Translations under genes and position numbers: made by a program
Shown here: one piece after another, positions 16,097 to 23,407 of the stretch
How the letters are laid out: each line of letters opens with the position of its first letter
How positions within the stretch are numbered: the stretch's first letter is position 1
Source of the DNA: Streptomyces malaysiensis subsp. samsunensis
Lineage (GTDB): Bacteria; Actinomycetota; Actinomycetes; Streptomycetales; Streptomycetaceae
DNA: 64,000 bases
Reading direction: 5' to 3'
NCBI RefSeq assembly: GCF_024519315.1
Contig: NZ_JANIIC010000017.1
Location: 62,001 to 126,000 of the forward strand
Notes under the pieces: model-generated
The model's input: the letters and a program-made list of their open reading frames with translations, nothing else
What the model was told of the DNA's origin: nothing
Database searches by the model: none

Positions 16097-17710
16097 GTGA
16101 GCACCGAGAACGAGGGCTCTGCCGTTCCGCCCGCGCCCGGGTCGCATCCGGCCCCTCCGGCACCGCACCCGAACCCAGCGGTGCCGCCCGCGCCGGACTA
16201 CGAGCCCACCGCGGGCTCGCGGCCGACCGCACCGGACGCGCCAATAGGCACGCCTGACGGAGCAGGGTCGCCGGGAGCCCCCGGCCCCGCACCGTCGGCC
16301 GCGCCCCCCGCCCAACCCCCGTCGACGCCCCCGCCCGCGTCACCGGCCGCTCCCCCGGCCGTCTCGGCGTCGGCCGGCGCGGACGACGGATCCGGCGGCG
16401 GCGCACCCGGTGCCCCGGGCCCCGGACCGGACGCCGGGCAGTCCAGCGCCTGGTGGTCGGCCGAAGGCGGACAGCCGCACGGCGGCGGCCCGGGCGACGG
16501 GCAGGGCGGACAGAGCGGACACGGCGGACAGGGAGGCCCGGGCGGACCGTGGGGGACCGCTCCCGTGCCCTCCTCCGGCCCGTCCGAGCGCAAGCCACGC
16601 GGGCTGGTCGCCGCCGTCCTGGCCGCCGTGCTGGTCGCGGGCGGTATCGGCGGCGGCATCGGCTTCTGGGCCGCCGACCAGGAGAGCGACGGCGACACCA
16701 CCACCGTCTCCGCCTACGGCAACCCCAAGACGGAGAGCCGCGCGCCCGGCTCCGTGTCGAGCATCGCCAACAAGACCCTGCCCAGCGTCGTCACCATCGA
16801 GGCCCAGGGCAACAACGGTGAGAGCGGTACCGGCACCGGCTTCGTCTACGACAAGCAGGGCCACATCCTCACCAACAACCACGTCGTCGCCTCGGGCGCC
16901 GACAACGGCAAGCTGACCGCCACCTTCTCCAACGGCAAGCGGTACACCGCCCAGGTCGTCGGGCGCGCCCAGGGCTACGACGTCGCCGTGGTCAAGCTCA
17001 AGAACGCCTCGGGCGCCAAACTGGACCCGCTGCCGCTCGGCAACTCCGACCGGGTCGCCGTCGGCGACGCCACCGTCGCCATCGGCGCCCCCTTCGGCCT
17101 CTCCGGCACCGTCACCACCGGCATCGTGAGCGCCAAGAACCGCCCGGTCGCCTCCAGCGACGGAGGCAGCGGCAACGCCTCGTACATGAGCGCCCTCCAG
17201 ACCGACGCCTCCATCAACCCGGGCAACTCCGGCGGCCCGCTGCTCAACGCGGACGGCGGTGTCATCGGCATCAACTCCGCCATCCAGTCCGCCGGCAACG
17301 GCAGCGGCCTCGGCGAATCCCAGCAGTCCGGCAGCATCGGCCTCGGCTTCGCGATCCCGATCAACCAGGCGAAGAACGTCGCCGAGCAACTGATCAAGAC
17401 CGGCCAGCCCGTCTACCCGGTGATCGAGGCCACGGTCAACATGAAGGACTCCTCCAGCGGCGCCACCATCGCCTCCGGCGGCGCCGGCGGCAGCCCCGCC
17501 GTCGTCCCCGGCGGCCCGGCCGACAAGGCCGGCCTCAAGTCCGGCGACGTGATCACCAAACTGGACGACACGGTCATCGACAGCGGCCCGACCCTCATCA
17601 GCGAGATCTGGACCCACCAGCCCGGCGACAAGGTCACCCTCACCTACAAGCGCGGCGGCAAGGTGTCCAAGGTCGACCTCACCTTGGGCAAGCGCAAGGG
17701 CGACAGCTGA
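16097..17710 (+). CDS. HtrA/DegP-like membrane-anchored serine protease with PDZ domain
   Basis: 537 residues. The N-terminal ~165 residues are a cytoplasmic Pro/Gly-rich disordered region. One membrane helix follows (LVAAVLAAVLVAGGIGGGIG) and then the extracytoplasmic trypsin-like domain with the triad His in ILTNNHVVASG, Asp in GYDVAVVKLK and Ser in NPGNSGGPLL. A C-terminal PDZ domain contains GPADKAGLKSGDVITKLDD. HtrA proteases degrade misfolded exported proteins. The GTG start is chosen for the GAGGAG ribosome site 8 nt upstream. A hairpin follows the stop, immediately before tRNA-Ser. Confidence 0.93.
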   Translation: MSTENEGSAVPPAPGSHPAPPAPHPNPAVPPAPDYEPTAGSRPTAPDAPIGTPDGAGSPGAPGPAPSAAPPAQPPSTPPPASPAAPPAVSASAGADDGSGGGAPGAPGPGPDAGQSSAWWSAEGGQPHGGGPGDGQGGQSGHGGQGGPGGPWGTAPVPSSGPSERKPRGLVAAVLAAVLVAGGIGGGIGFWAADQESDGDTTTVSAYGNPKTESRAPGSVSSIANKTLPSVVTIEAQGNNGESGTGTGFVYDKQGHILTNNHVVASGADNGKLTATFSNGKRYTAQVVGRAQGYDVAVVKLKNASGAKLDPLPLGNSDRVAVGDATVAIGAPFGLSGTVTTGIVSAKNRPVASSDGGSGNASYMSALQTDASINPGNSGGPLLNADGGVIGINSAIQSAGNGSGLGESQQSGSIGLGFAIPINQAKNVAEQLIKTGQPVYPVIEATVNMKDSSSGATIASGGAGGSPAVVPGGPADKAGLKSGDVITKLDDTVIDSGPTLISEIWTHQPGDKVTLTYKRGGKVSKVDLTLGKRKGDS

Positions 17711-17724
17711 CGCGCTAGGCTGAT

Positions 17725-17751
17725 CCCCGCGCCACTACGAATGGCGCGGGG
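17725..17751. terminator. Hairpin between htrA-like gene and tRNA-Ser
   Basis: Perfect 10-bp stem CCCCGCGCCA with its complement, 7-nt loop. Its 3' arm overlaps the first two bases of tRNA-Ser, so the terminator and tRNA 5' end are physically merged. Confidence 0.7.
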
Positions 17752-17836
17752 AGGCTTGCCCGAGCGGCCTAAGGGAACGGTCTTGAAAACCGTCGTGGCA
17801 GCGATGTCACCGAGGGTTCAAATCCCTCAGCCTCCG
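17750..17836 (+). tRNA. tRNA-Ser (anticodon UGA)
   Basis: 87-nt class II tRNA with acceptor GGAGGCT/AGCCTCC, anticodon loop CTTGAAA (anticodon TGA), a long variable arm and T-loop TTCAAAT. CCA is not encoded. Its 3' part from position 32 onward is the attachment core of AICE-1 and is repeated at 31137-31206. Confidence 0.97.
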
Positions 17837-17850
17837 CCGAGGTCAGCGAA
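17781..17850. repeat. attL of AICE-1 (70-bp direct repeat)
   Basis: Identical over 70 bp to 31137-31206. It begins at tRNA-Ser position 32 (anticodon loop) and runs 14 bp past the tRNA end. Similarity continues less perfectly through the terminator hairpin that follows. Confidence 0.97.
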
Positions 17851-17860
17851 CTAGCTGGTC

Positions 17861-17895
17861 AGAAGGGGTGCCCCTGGTTCAGGGGCACCCCTTCT
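17861..17895. terminator. tRNA-Ser terminator brought by AICE-1
   Basis: Perfect 16-bp stem AGAAGGGGTGCCCCTG with its complement and a 3-nt loop. A diverged version lies after attR at 31217-31251, so the element supplies its own terminator for the interrupted tRNA. Confidence 0.9.
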
Positions 17896-17950
17896 GCGTG
17901 CTCCTTGTCTCACCCTGTCTCGCCTGTGTCCCAGCTTTGACCAGTACGTA

Positions 17951-17970
17951 TGGGCCATCTGTGGGCCAGC
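17951..17970. repeat. Candidate integrase arm site, left
   Basis: TGGGCCATCTGTGGGCCAGC contains two TRTGGGCCA words 11 bp apart. The same 20-mer with one mismatch occurs at 31046-31065, on the other side of the core in the circular form. Position between attL and the end of int fits an arm-type binding site. Confidence 0.65.
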
Positions 17971-17979
17971 GGCGGGCCG

Positions 17980-19374
17980 TCAGCCCTCGTTCAATCCCTG
18001 CGTGATGAGCTGGTTGGAACGGGACTGATCCCCGCGAAGGATCTTGGCGTAGAAGCGGAACAGGACAGCGATGCTGTGCCCGGCCCGCCGGGCGACTTCC
18101 ACTGGATCGACTCCCGACTTGATCCAGAGAGACACCCCTGCGTGCCGGAGCGAGTACGGCACTTCGGCGAGGGGGGTTGCTGCTTCCTCCTCCGAGAGCA
18201 CTGCTGTCCGGGCCTCCTCCCACAGATCGCAGTACTCGGTAGACCGGATGCGTCCGCCTCGTGCCGCGCGGAAGAGACGGCCGTCTGGGGCCGTCCCGTA
18301 CCGCTCGATGTGCTCCCGCAGCATCCGGACCAGCACCGGGGGAATCGGGACCGATCGCGTCGCCCCGCGGGCCCGCCGCTTGAGGCTGCGGGATTCGTAC
18401 GACGCACCGTCGTCCGTCCATCCGCCTCCCACCTCCGGGCGGCTCTCCCCGAGCAGCAGTTCCCCCCACTCCTCATCCTCCGGGGGCAGGGTGCAGTCCG
18501 CGGCTTTCAGCGAGGCGATCTCAGCGGGTCGCATCGCGGCGTAGTACAGGCAGCCGAAGAACGCCTCAAGATGCTCTCCACGGGGGCCAGCGTCCCGTAC
18601 GGCCTTGAGGAACGACCGCGCCAGCGCTGGGCCAGGGACGTACCGGAAGTCGATTTCGTCGTCCGTCTCCGGTGGCGTCCAGTCGACGCGGGCAAGGGGG
18701 TTGGCCGACAGGAGTCCCCGCTCCTCCACCGTGAAGCGAAGGAAGTTGCTCAGCACCATGCGCTTGCGTCGAGCGGTGTTCTCGGCCGCCTTCCTTCCGT
18801 CCAGCCGTAGCGACAAGGCGTCCAGGGCTGGCCTCAGGAGAGCCGCGTTCTCCAGGGCGTTGACCTTCATCGAATGGTCAGCGATCCAGGACAGAGCTGT
18901 ACGGATGTCCTCCGGCGGCTCCTCGACCCTGTGGCGGGGAGCCAACTTCCCGTCAGACCCCTTCACGGCACGGAATGCCCACTGGTAGAGCGCGTCCCGT
19001 ATGAGCTTTGAGTCCGGTACGCCGCGGGTGGTTGTGACCAGCGTCGGCGTGACGACCGCGAGCGCTTCGGCGATGCTGGCACGATGCTTGGCCGCGGCGC
19101 GGGGCCACTTCACCAGGACGTACGCGGTCGCGTGCTCGTACCAGGTGGGGGAGGACAGGGCAGCCAGCTCGTGGGCAGGCAGGCCGGTGTCCTCGTCGAA
19201 CTGCTCGCGGTCGCGGAGCGCGGCCAGGAGCTCCGACTGGCGCCCCTCGGCCTGGGTCTTGAGCTTGAAGCTCTTGGAGTGCGACCGCGAGCCTACGCGC
19301 CATCTGAGTTCGTATGGTTTCGGACGGCTGGCGCGCTTGCGGATGGACCAGAAATCGACGTCGTACGTGAGCAT
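17980..19374 (-). CDS. int: AICE-1 tyrosine recombinase (integrase)
   Basis: 464 residues. N-terminal arm-binding region (MLTYDVDFWSIRKR), a core-binding SAM-like domain, and the C-terminal catalytic domain with Arg in AAMRPAEIASL, the box II motif SLRHAGVSLW, RRAGHS and the nucleophile Tyr in FRFYAKIL. It catalyses integration at, and with Xis excision from, the tRNA-Ser attB. Start set at the ATG 37 codons into a longer frame, since the upstream part has no family features. The stop is about 130 bp from attL, the usual place in AICEs. Confidence 0.93.
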   Translation of the reverse strand: MLTYDVDFWSIRKRASRPKPYELRWRVGSRSHSKSFKLKTQAEGRQSELLAALRDREQFDEDTGLPAHELAALSSPTWYEHATAYVLVKWPRAAAKHRASIAEALAVVTPTLVTTTRGVPDSKLIRDALYQWAFRAVKGSDGKLAPRHRVEEPPEDIRTALSWIADHSMKVNALENAALLRPALDALSLRLDGRKAAENTARRKRMVLSNFLRFTVEERGLLSANPLARVDWTPPETDDEIDFRYVPGPALARSFLKAVRDAGPRGEHLEAFFGCLYYAAMRPAEIASLKAADCTLPPEDEEWGELLLGESRPEVGGGWTDDGASYESRSLKRRARGATRSVPIPPVLVRMLREHIERYGTAPDGRLFRAARGGRIRSTEYCDLWEEARTAVLSEEEAATPLAEVPYSLRHAGVSLWIKSGVDPVEVARRAGHSIAVLFRFYAKILRGDQSRSNQLITQGLNEG

Positions 19375-19390
19375 GCGTCTCCCAAAACGA

Positions 19391-19415
19391 GGGGCCCGCC
19401 GTAACGGCGGGCCCC
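19391..19415. terminator. Hairpin between xis and int
   Basis: An 11-bp stem GGGGCCCGCCG with its complement and a TAA loop lies between the xis stop and the int start, with no T-run. It may attenuate read-through from xis into int. Confidence 0.65.
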
Positions 19416-19435
19416 ATGGAGCTGGTTGGTCCGGG

Positions 19436-19699
19436 CTAGGCGGCGTTCTGCCCGCAGCTCTCCCACCACGCGTCCAGGTCACGACGGCTCACGCGGACCT
19501 GACCGTTGGGGAGCTTGCTGATTCGGGGGGCCTTGCCGCGGGCCCGCATGCGGTAGAAGGCGGCGCGGCTCATCTTGATCTCTATGAGGACGTCAGCGAG
19601 CTTGATCTTCTCGTCGCGTGCCACGCGTTCGACTCCTTCGAGCTGCCTCTTGGTGAAGTGCTGGGAGTTGGGCCCACATTGCTCTGAGTCGTGACTCAT
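19436..19699 (-). CDS. xis: AICE-1 excisionase-like HTH protein
   Basis: 87 residues. A MerR/excisionase-type winged helix occupies the C-terminal half: KLADVLIEIKMSRAAFYRM and PNGQVRVSRRDLDAWWESC. Such proteins bind and bend DNA at the att arms and steer the integrase toward excision. It lies between the helicase and int genes. The start codon sits inside a 20-bp inverted-repeat arm (19684-19703), so its translation or transcription may be controlled there. Confidence 0.85.
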   Translation of the reverse strand: MSHDSEQCGPNSQHFTKRQLEGVERVARDEKIKLADVLIEIKMSRAAFYRMRARGKAPRISKLPNGQVRVSRRDLDAWWESCGQNAA

Positions 19700-19752
19700 C
19701 GCGACTCAGAGCGGGTTGGCGGGGGCTTGAGACGCGATGAGTCACGACTCAG
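19684..19752. repeat. 20-bp perfect inverted repeat at helicase/xis junction
   Basis: Arms at 19684-19703 and 19733-19752 are exact reverse complements, separated by 29 bp. Each arm contains TGAGTCRTGACTCA-like dyads. It spans the helicase stop and the xis ATG and could be a regulator operator, a replication origin element or an RNA hairpin. Confidence 0.85.
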
Positions 19753-21148
19753 GAAGATGTGGATCTGCTTTGAGGGTGATCCCGTTGTAGGTGGCCACCT
19801 GTCGGCCGTACGGGTCGCGGGGGCGGGTCCGGTGGAGCTGGGGGATGACGGATAGCAGGTTGCGGCCGAGCATCTGCTTGGTGCCGATCGCCTTCACGCC
19901 GTTGTCCTCGGCCCACTCCCGCCAGACCGTCCACAGTGTGTCTACGGGCACGCTGCACGTCGGTCCGGTGGTGCAGCGTTCGCGGACGAATGCGCTGGTG
20001 GGTGAGGCGGTGTCCTGCATGGTGGTAACAGCTTCGCGGCTGGACGACGGCTCTGTGATCCGGCCCGTGGCTTCGAGCCGGGCGAGTCCGTCAAGGGCCC
20101 AGTTGAGGATGCCGGGCATTTCCGCTACGAGCTTGTCCATGAGGGTGGGGTCTTCCTTGCCCAGCCAGGACACCGTCATGCTGAGCAGGATGAAGCGGCG
20201 GGCGATGACTCCGGAGGAGTCGCCGAAGTGCGGCAGCTCGTTGGACAGGATCATTAGCCGGGTGGGCAGTTTGCCGGTCCATGGCTCGCGGTACTTGCGG
20301 TCGATGTCGATGGTGTCTTCACCGGAGATGGTCAGCAGCCGTTCGACGACTTGGCTGTTGTCGTTGCCGGACAGCCGGGCGTCGGAGATGACCGCGAGCG
20401 GTTTGCCGACCAGGGTGGACAGCCCGAAGTTCGTGCCGAGTCCGGCGAGGGTGGGTCCGGCGAGGTTGTCCTTGCCCACCAGCTCTTTCAGCACCCGGGC
20501 GATGGTGCCCTTGCCTGAACGCGACGGCCCGACCATGAGCAGGATCTTCTGCTGGTCGGTGCGGCCGGACAGGACGTAGCCGAACCACTCCTGAACTGAC
20601 TGGATGGCCTCGGGGTCCTCGGGCCAGATCTGGGACAGGAAGCGTTCCCAGGTGGGGGCGGTGGCGGTGGGGTCGTAGGCGAAGGGGACCGAGACGAGGT
20701 TGAAGAAGTCGGGGCTGTGCGGCAGCAGCGCGCGGTCCCGGATACGCAGCAACCCGTTCTCGCAGGCCACGATGCGGCCGTCGTCCCGATCGGCTGCCTG
20801 CCGGTCAAGCCAAGCGGGGGCGTCCATGTCTGTGGGCAGGAGGGTGATCGCGCCCAGCGCGTCCAGCAGGTTACTGATCTTCGGTTTGGTGGGGGCCCAG
20901 TCGCGGATGTCGGGCTGCCCGTCCTTGTCGGTGCCTGCCTGGTAGATGGCGTGCTCCAGCCGCTCGTACATGGACTTCTTCACCTGCTGTTCGTCCAGCT
21001 CGCGCCAGCAGGTGCCGGTCCAGCGCATCCACGAGCCGCGCCAGCGCCTGCACAGCAGGTGCCCGTCCTCGGTCTGCCAGTCCGGGAGGAGACGACGCGC
21101 GACAGCCATCGGGTTGGTGGGGGCGGGCAGTTCTTCGGCGGCGGTCAT
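19742..21148 (-). CDS. Phage/plasmid primase P4-family C-terminal helicase
   Basis: 468 residues of the D5_N / SF3 helicase type found at the C-terminus of P4-like primases. Walker A is GPSRSGKGT (about 207-215), Walker B is in PLAVISDARLS, and sensor-like LMILSNELPHF and FILLSMTVSWLG follow. It would unwind the origin during AICE replication, working with the separately encoded prim-pol protein. Its ATG overlaps the stop of the small gene upstream (ATGA), indicating coupled translation. Confidence 0.92.
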   Translation of the reverse strand: MTAAEELPAPTNPMAVARRLLPDWQTEDGHLLCRRWRGSWMRWTGTCWRELDEQQVKKSMYERLEHAIYQAGTDKDGQPDIRDWAPTKPKISNLLDALGAITLLPTDMDAPAWLDRQAADRDDGRIVACENGLLRIRDRALLPHSPDFFNLVSVPFAYDPTATAPTWERFLSQIWPEDPEAIQSVQEWFGYVLSGRTDQQKILLMVGPSRSGKGTIARVLKELVGKDNLAGPTLAGLGTNFGLSTLVGKPLAVISDARLSGNDNSQVVERLLTISGEDTIDIDRKYREPWTGKLPTRLMILSNELPHFGDSSGVIARRFILLSMTVSWLGKEDPTLMDKLVAEMPGILNWALDGLARLEATGRITEPSSSREAVTTMQDTASPTSAFVRERCTTGPTCSVPVDTLWTVWREWAEDNGVKAIGTKQMLGRNLLSVIPQLHRTRPRDPYGRQVATYNGITLKADPHLPES

Positions 21149-21507
21149 GCGGCGTTCCTCCCATCCTGGGGAGTGCGCAGCGGGCAGGCGGTCTTGTGTG
21201 CTTCGTGGTCAGCGATCAGGGCCAGGACCCGCCGCCGTCCGACCGCACGGCGGTCCCGGCCACACGCGCATTTCGAGGTGGCGGTGGGGGTGGCGCGCCA
21301 GTCCGGCGGGGCCGTGACGTGGAGCCACGCGACCGGGTACCGGCCGTCTCCCTGCTGCCGGTCAGAGCGAAGAGCAGAAGGGACGGCCTGACGGCCGACG
21401 TCCTTCGGCGCCCTACGGCCGTCCGATGCAGGGGCCGGTTCGGCGGGGCGCGGCTGCTCGGTGGCTGTGGGCAGGCTCTTAATGGGGGGATGGGGTGCCC
21501 TGGTCAT
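21145..21507 (-). CDS. Small Cys/His protein between prim-pol and helicase genes
   Basis: 120 residues with a Pro-rich N-terminus and a C-terminal cluster CACGRDRRAVG...HEAHKTACP that could bind zinc. ATGA overlaps at both ends place it firmly in the replication operon. I do not recognise the family. A role in linking primase and helicase, or in origin binding, is only inferred from position. Confidence 0.75.
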   Translation of the reverse strand: MTRAPHPPIKSLPTATEQPRPAEPAPASDGRRAPKDVGRQAVPSALRSDRQQGDGRYPVAWLHVTAPPDWRATPTATSKCACGRDRRAVGRRRVLALIADHEAHKTACPLRTPQDGRNAA

Positions 21508-22406
21508 GCGGTCCTGCCCTGCGGGTTGTGGGCGATGGACCAGTTCAGGGCGCTGGTGATGACCGGCCCGCACTCGTACGGGCGCAGTCCGGCCCGCTCC
21601 CCCGCCCCATTAAGAGCCTCCTCAACCTCCGAGCGGGTGAGGTCGCCCGATGCGATCAGCCGTCCCAGAGCGCGTGCGGCCCGCAGCAGCGTGTGGTTGC
21701 GCTGTCCCACTTCGGCTCCCGCGACCGCCGCGATCTCGGCCTCGAGGGCGGCTGTGGCGTAGCGGGAGGCGCGGGAGGAGGACGGAACGGCTACGCGTCC
21801 GCGCGGCTGCGGGCGGGCGGTCAGGCGGTCACAGAGCCATCCGGGCAGCGGGGCGACGTGCACCCCGCTGTCGGCGTACAGGCCACCGCCGATGGCGCTG
21901 CCCGCGGCGACGATGTAGCCGCCCCAGGCGCGGGTGTCGATGAGCGGTCCGAGCTTGCCCGCGGTGTTGGTTAGCCGGATGCCGGGCGGGGCGGTGAAGT
22001 ACAGGTGCCATCCACCGCTCGCGGTCCGCACCCGGTAGGTGTTCGGGACGGGCTGTCCGGCGCGCTCGCAGAGCGCCTTGAAGGTCGTCACGCCGCACGG
22101 CGTGTCCGTACTGCTGTTGCCCTTGGGCACGTCCAGGTCGATGACGACCAGGCCAGACGGACCGGTGGCGACGGCGATGTTGTACCAGCGGCGTGACCAC
22201 CATGCCGCGATCTGCTCGGGGTCGTCGGTGGCGCGCTGTTCCCACTTGCGGTGACTGGTCGCGCAGTCTCCGGTGTGCGGGCAGCGCTCTGTGCCGTGGA
22301 GGGCGGGCGGCTTGGCTCCGGGGAGGAGGGGGAAGACGTGCCAGCCTCGTCCGGCAGCGTTGAACGCGAAGGGAAGGAAGGGGTTGCCCTCTGTGTCGTA
22401 GGGCAT
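21504..22406 (-). CDS. Bifunctional DNA primase/polymerase (prim-pol) of AICE-1
   Basis: 300 residues. Starts with FAFNAAGRGWHVFPLLPGAKPP, then a Cys/His segment (CPHTGDCATSH), the catalytic acid pair in GLVVIDLDVPKG, and RVRTASGGWHLYF and WGGYIVAAGS, all features of prim-pol proteins. The C-terminal part (RNHTLLRAARALGRLIASG) resembles PriCT-like helical regions. It would synthesise primers and initiate copying for the helicase encoded two genes downstream. A GGAGG site precedes the ATG; ATGA overlap with the next gene. Confidence 0.92.
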   Translation of the reverse strand: MPYDTEGNPFLPFAFNAAGRGWHVFPLLPGAKPPALHGTERCPHTGDCATSHRKWEQRATDDPEQIAAWWSRRWYNIAVATGPSGLVVIDLDVPKGNSSTDTPCGVTTFKALCERAGQPVPNTYRVRTASGGWHLYFTAPPGIRLTNTAGKLGPLIDTRAWGGYIVAAGSAIGGGLYADSGVHVAPLPGWLCDRLTARPQPRGRVAVPSSSRASRYATAALEAEIAAVAGAEVGQRNHTLLRAARALGRLIASGDLTRSEVEEALNGAGERAGLRPYECGPVITSALNWSIAHNPQGRTA

Positions 22407-22489
22407 GCTGGAGACCTCCAATGGTCTGTTGAGGACTGGAGAATCGGGGCGGCCGTGACTTTGGCGAGCGACGGCCGCCCCAGCCGTGT

Positions 22490-22762
22490 CTAGAACGGGG
22501 GTTCGGCCCAGGGGTCGATGTCGGGGTGCTGCCGACGCAGCCACCGGGGGCGGCGCGGGAGGGGCAGCAGGGTCCAGCAGCGGGTCTGGTCCCAGCAGGG
22601 GCAGGGCTCGTAGTCGGTGCCCGCGTATTCCCCGGTCTCGTAGTCGCCGTAGTCGTGAGCGGTGCCGCCTTCGCCCTCGCAGTCGGAGCAGTCGGGGCGG
22701 GGCGTGTCGGTGAGGATGAGTGCCCGGCGGCAAGCCGAGAACTGGATGCGGAGTCGGGCCAT
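22490..22762 (-). CDS. Small Cys-rich zinc-knuckle-like protein
   Basis: 90 residues with CSDCEGEGGTAHDYGDYETG and CPCWDQTRCW, giving CxxC and CxC pairs spaced like a small zinc-binding fold. Similar small Cys-rich proteins recur in AICE transfer and replication regions. Function unknown. Same strand and operon as neighbours. Confidence 0.7.
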   Translation of the reverse strand: MARLRIQFSACRRALILTDTPRPDCSDCEGEGGTAHDYGDYETGEYAGTDYEPCPCWDQTRCWTLLPLPRRPRWLRRQHPDIDPWAEPPF

Positions 22763-22787
22763 GCGGCGTTCCTTCGGCAGTGAGTGG

Positions 22788-23237
22788 TCAGCTGTGGAAG
22801 TGGCTGCGCTTGATGACGGCCTTGCGGATGTTGACCGTGGTTCCGGTGCTTCGGCCGCGGCTGGTGCCGAGGATCTGTACGGCGATCCAGCCGCCGAAGA
22901 TGACCGCGGCCAGGATGATGAGCTGGGTGATGAATGCGGTCAGGGCGGCGATGAACGTGGTGAGCAGGAAGAGCCCTCCGCAGACCGCGGCGAACCCGAT
23001 CCCGCCGAGGGCGATGTTCACCGCTGTGGGGGAGATGACGGGCTTGGCCGTGACGGGTTCGGGCTTGACCGGCTCGATGGCGTAGCCGGTGATGACTCGC
23101 CCGTCCGGCAGCACGACGCTTTGCACCTGAGCCGCCGTGCCCGGCTGCACGGGCACCAGGGGTGCGGCGGTCGGGTGTGGGGTGATGGGTTGGGGGTGGT
23201 GGACTTCGACGGCCGGGGGCCGGTCGAGGTGGGTCAT
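22788..23237 (-). CDS. Membrane protein of the transfer region (Spd-like)
   Basis: 149 residues. The N-terminal half is His/Pro-rich and soluble; then two hydrophobic segments (NIALGGIGFAAVCGGLFLLT and QLIILAAVIFGGWIAVQIL) are followed by a short basic tail. Small membrane proteins next to traB in Streptomyces plasmids are involved in intramycelial spreading (Spd). Assignment is from position and topology rather than sequence. Confidence 0.7.
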   Translation of the reverse strand: MTHLDRPPAVEVHHPQPITPHPTAAPLVPVQPGTAAQVQSVVLPDGRVITGYAIEPVKPEPVTAKPVISPTAVNIALGGIGFAAVCGGLFLLTTFIAALTAFITQLIILAAVIFGGWIAVQILGTSRGRSTGTTVNIRKAVIKRSHFHS

Positions 23238-23299
23238 GGGTTCCCCTCCGGGATGCCCGCGGGCCCGCGCCGGGAGAGGGCGCGGGCCCGCGGGGTTCG

Positions 23300-23407
23300 G
23301 GTGTCAGGCTCGGGTGTCAGGGGTGTCACGCCGGGGCGTCACGCGTTTCTGACAGCGGGTTTGCCTAGGGGTTTGGGTGTCAGGGGCCGTGACGGTGTCA
23401 GGTGTCA
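23300..23407. repeat. Cluster of six GGTGTCA repeats next to traB: candidate clt transfer locus
   Basis: GGTGTCA occurs at 23300, 23313, 23322, 23376, 23394 and 23401, all in one orientation, with further near-copies (GGCGTCA). The cluster sits immediately after the traB stop. TraB translocases of Streptomyces plasmids recognise short repeated TRS motifs in the non-coding clt locus, and the recognised word differs between plasmids. Confidence 0.7.
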
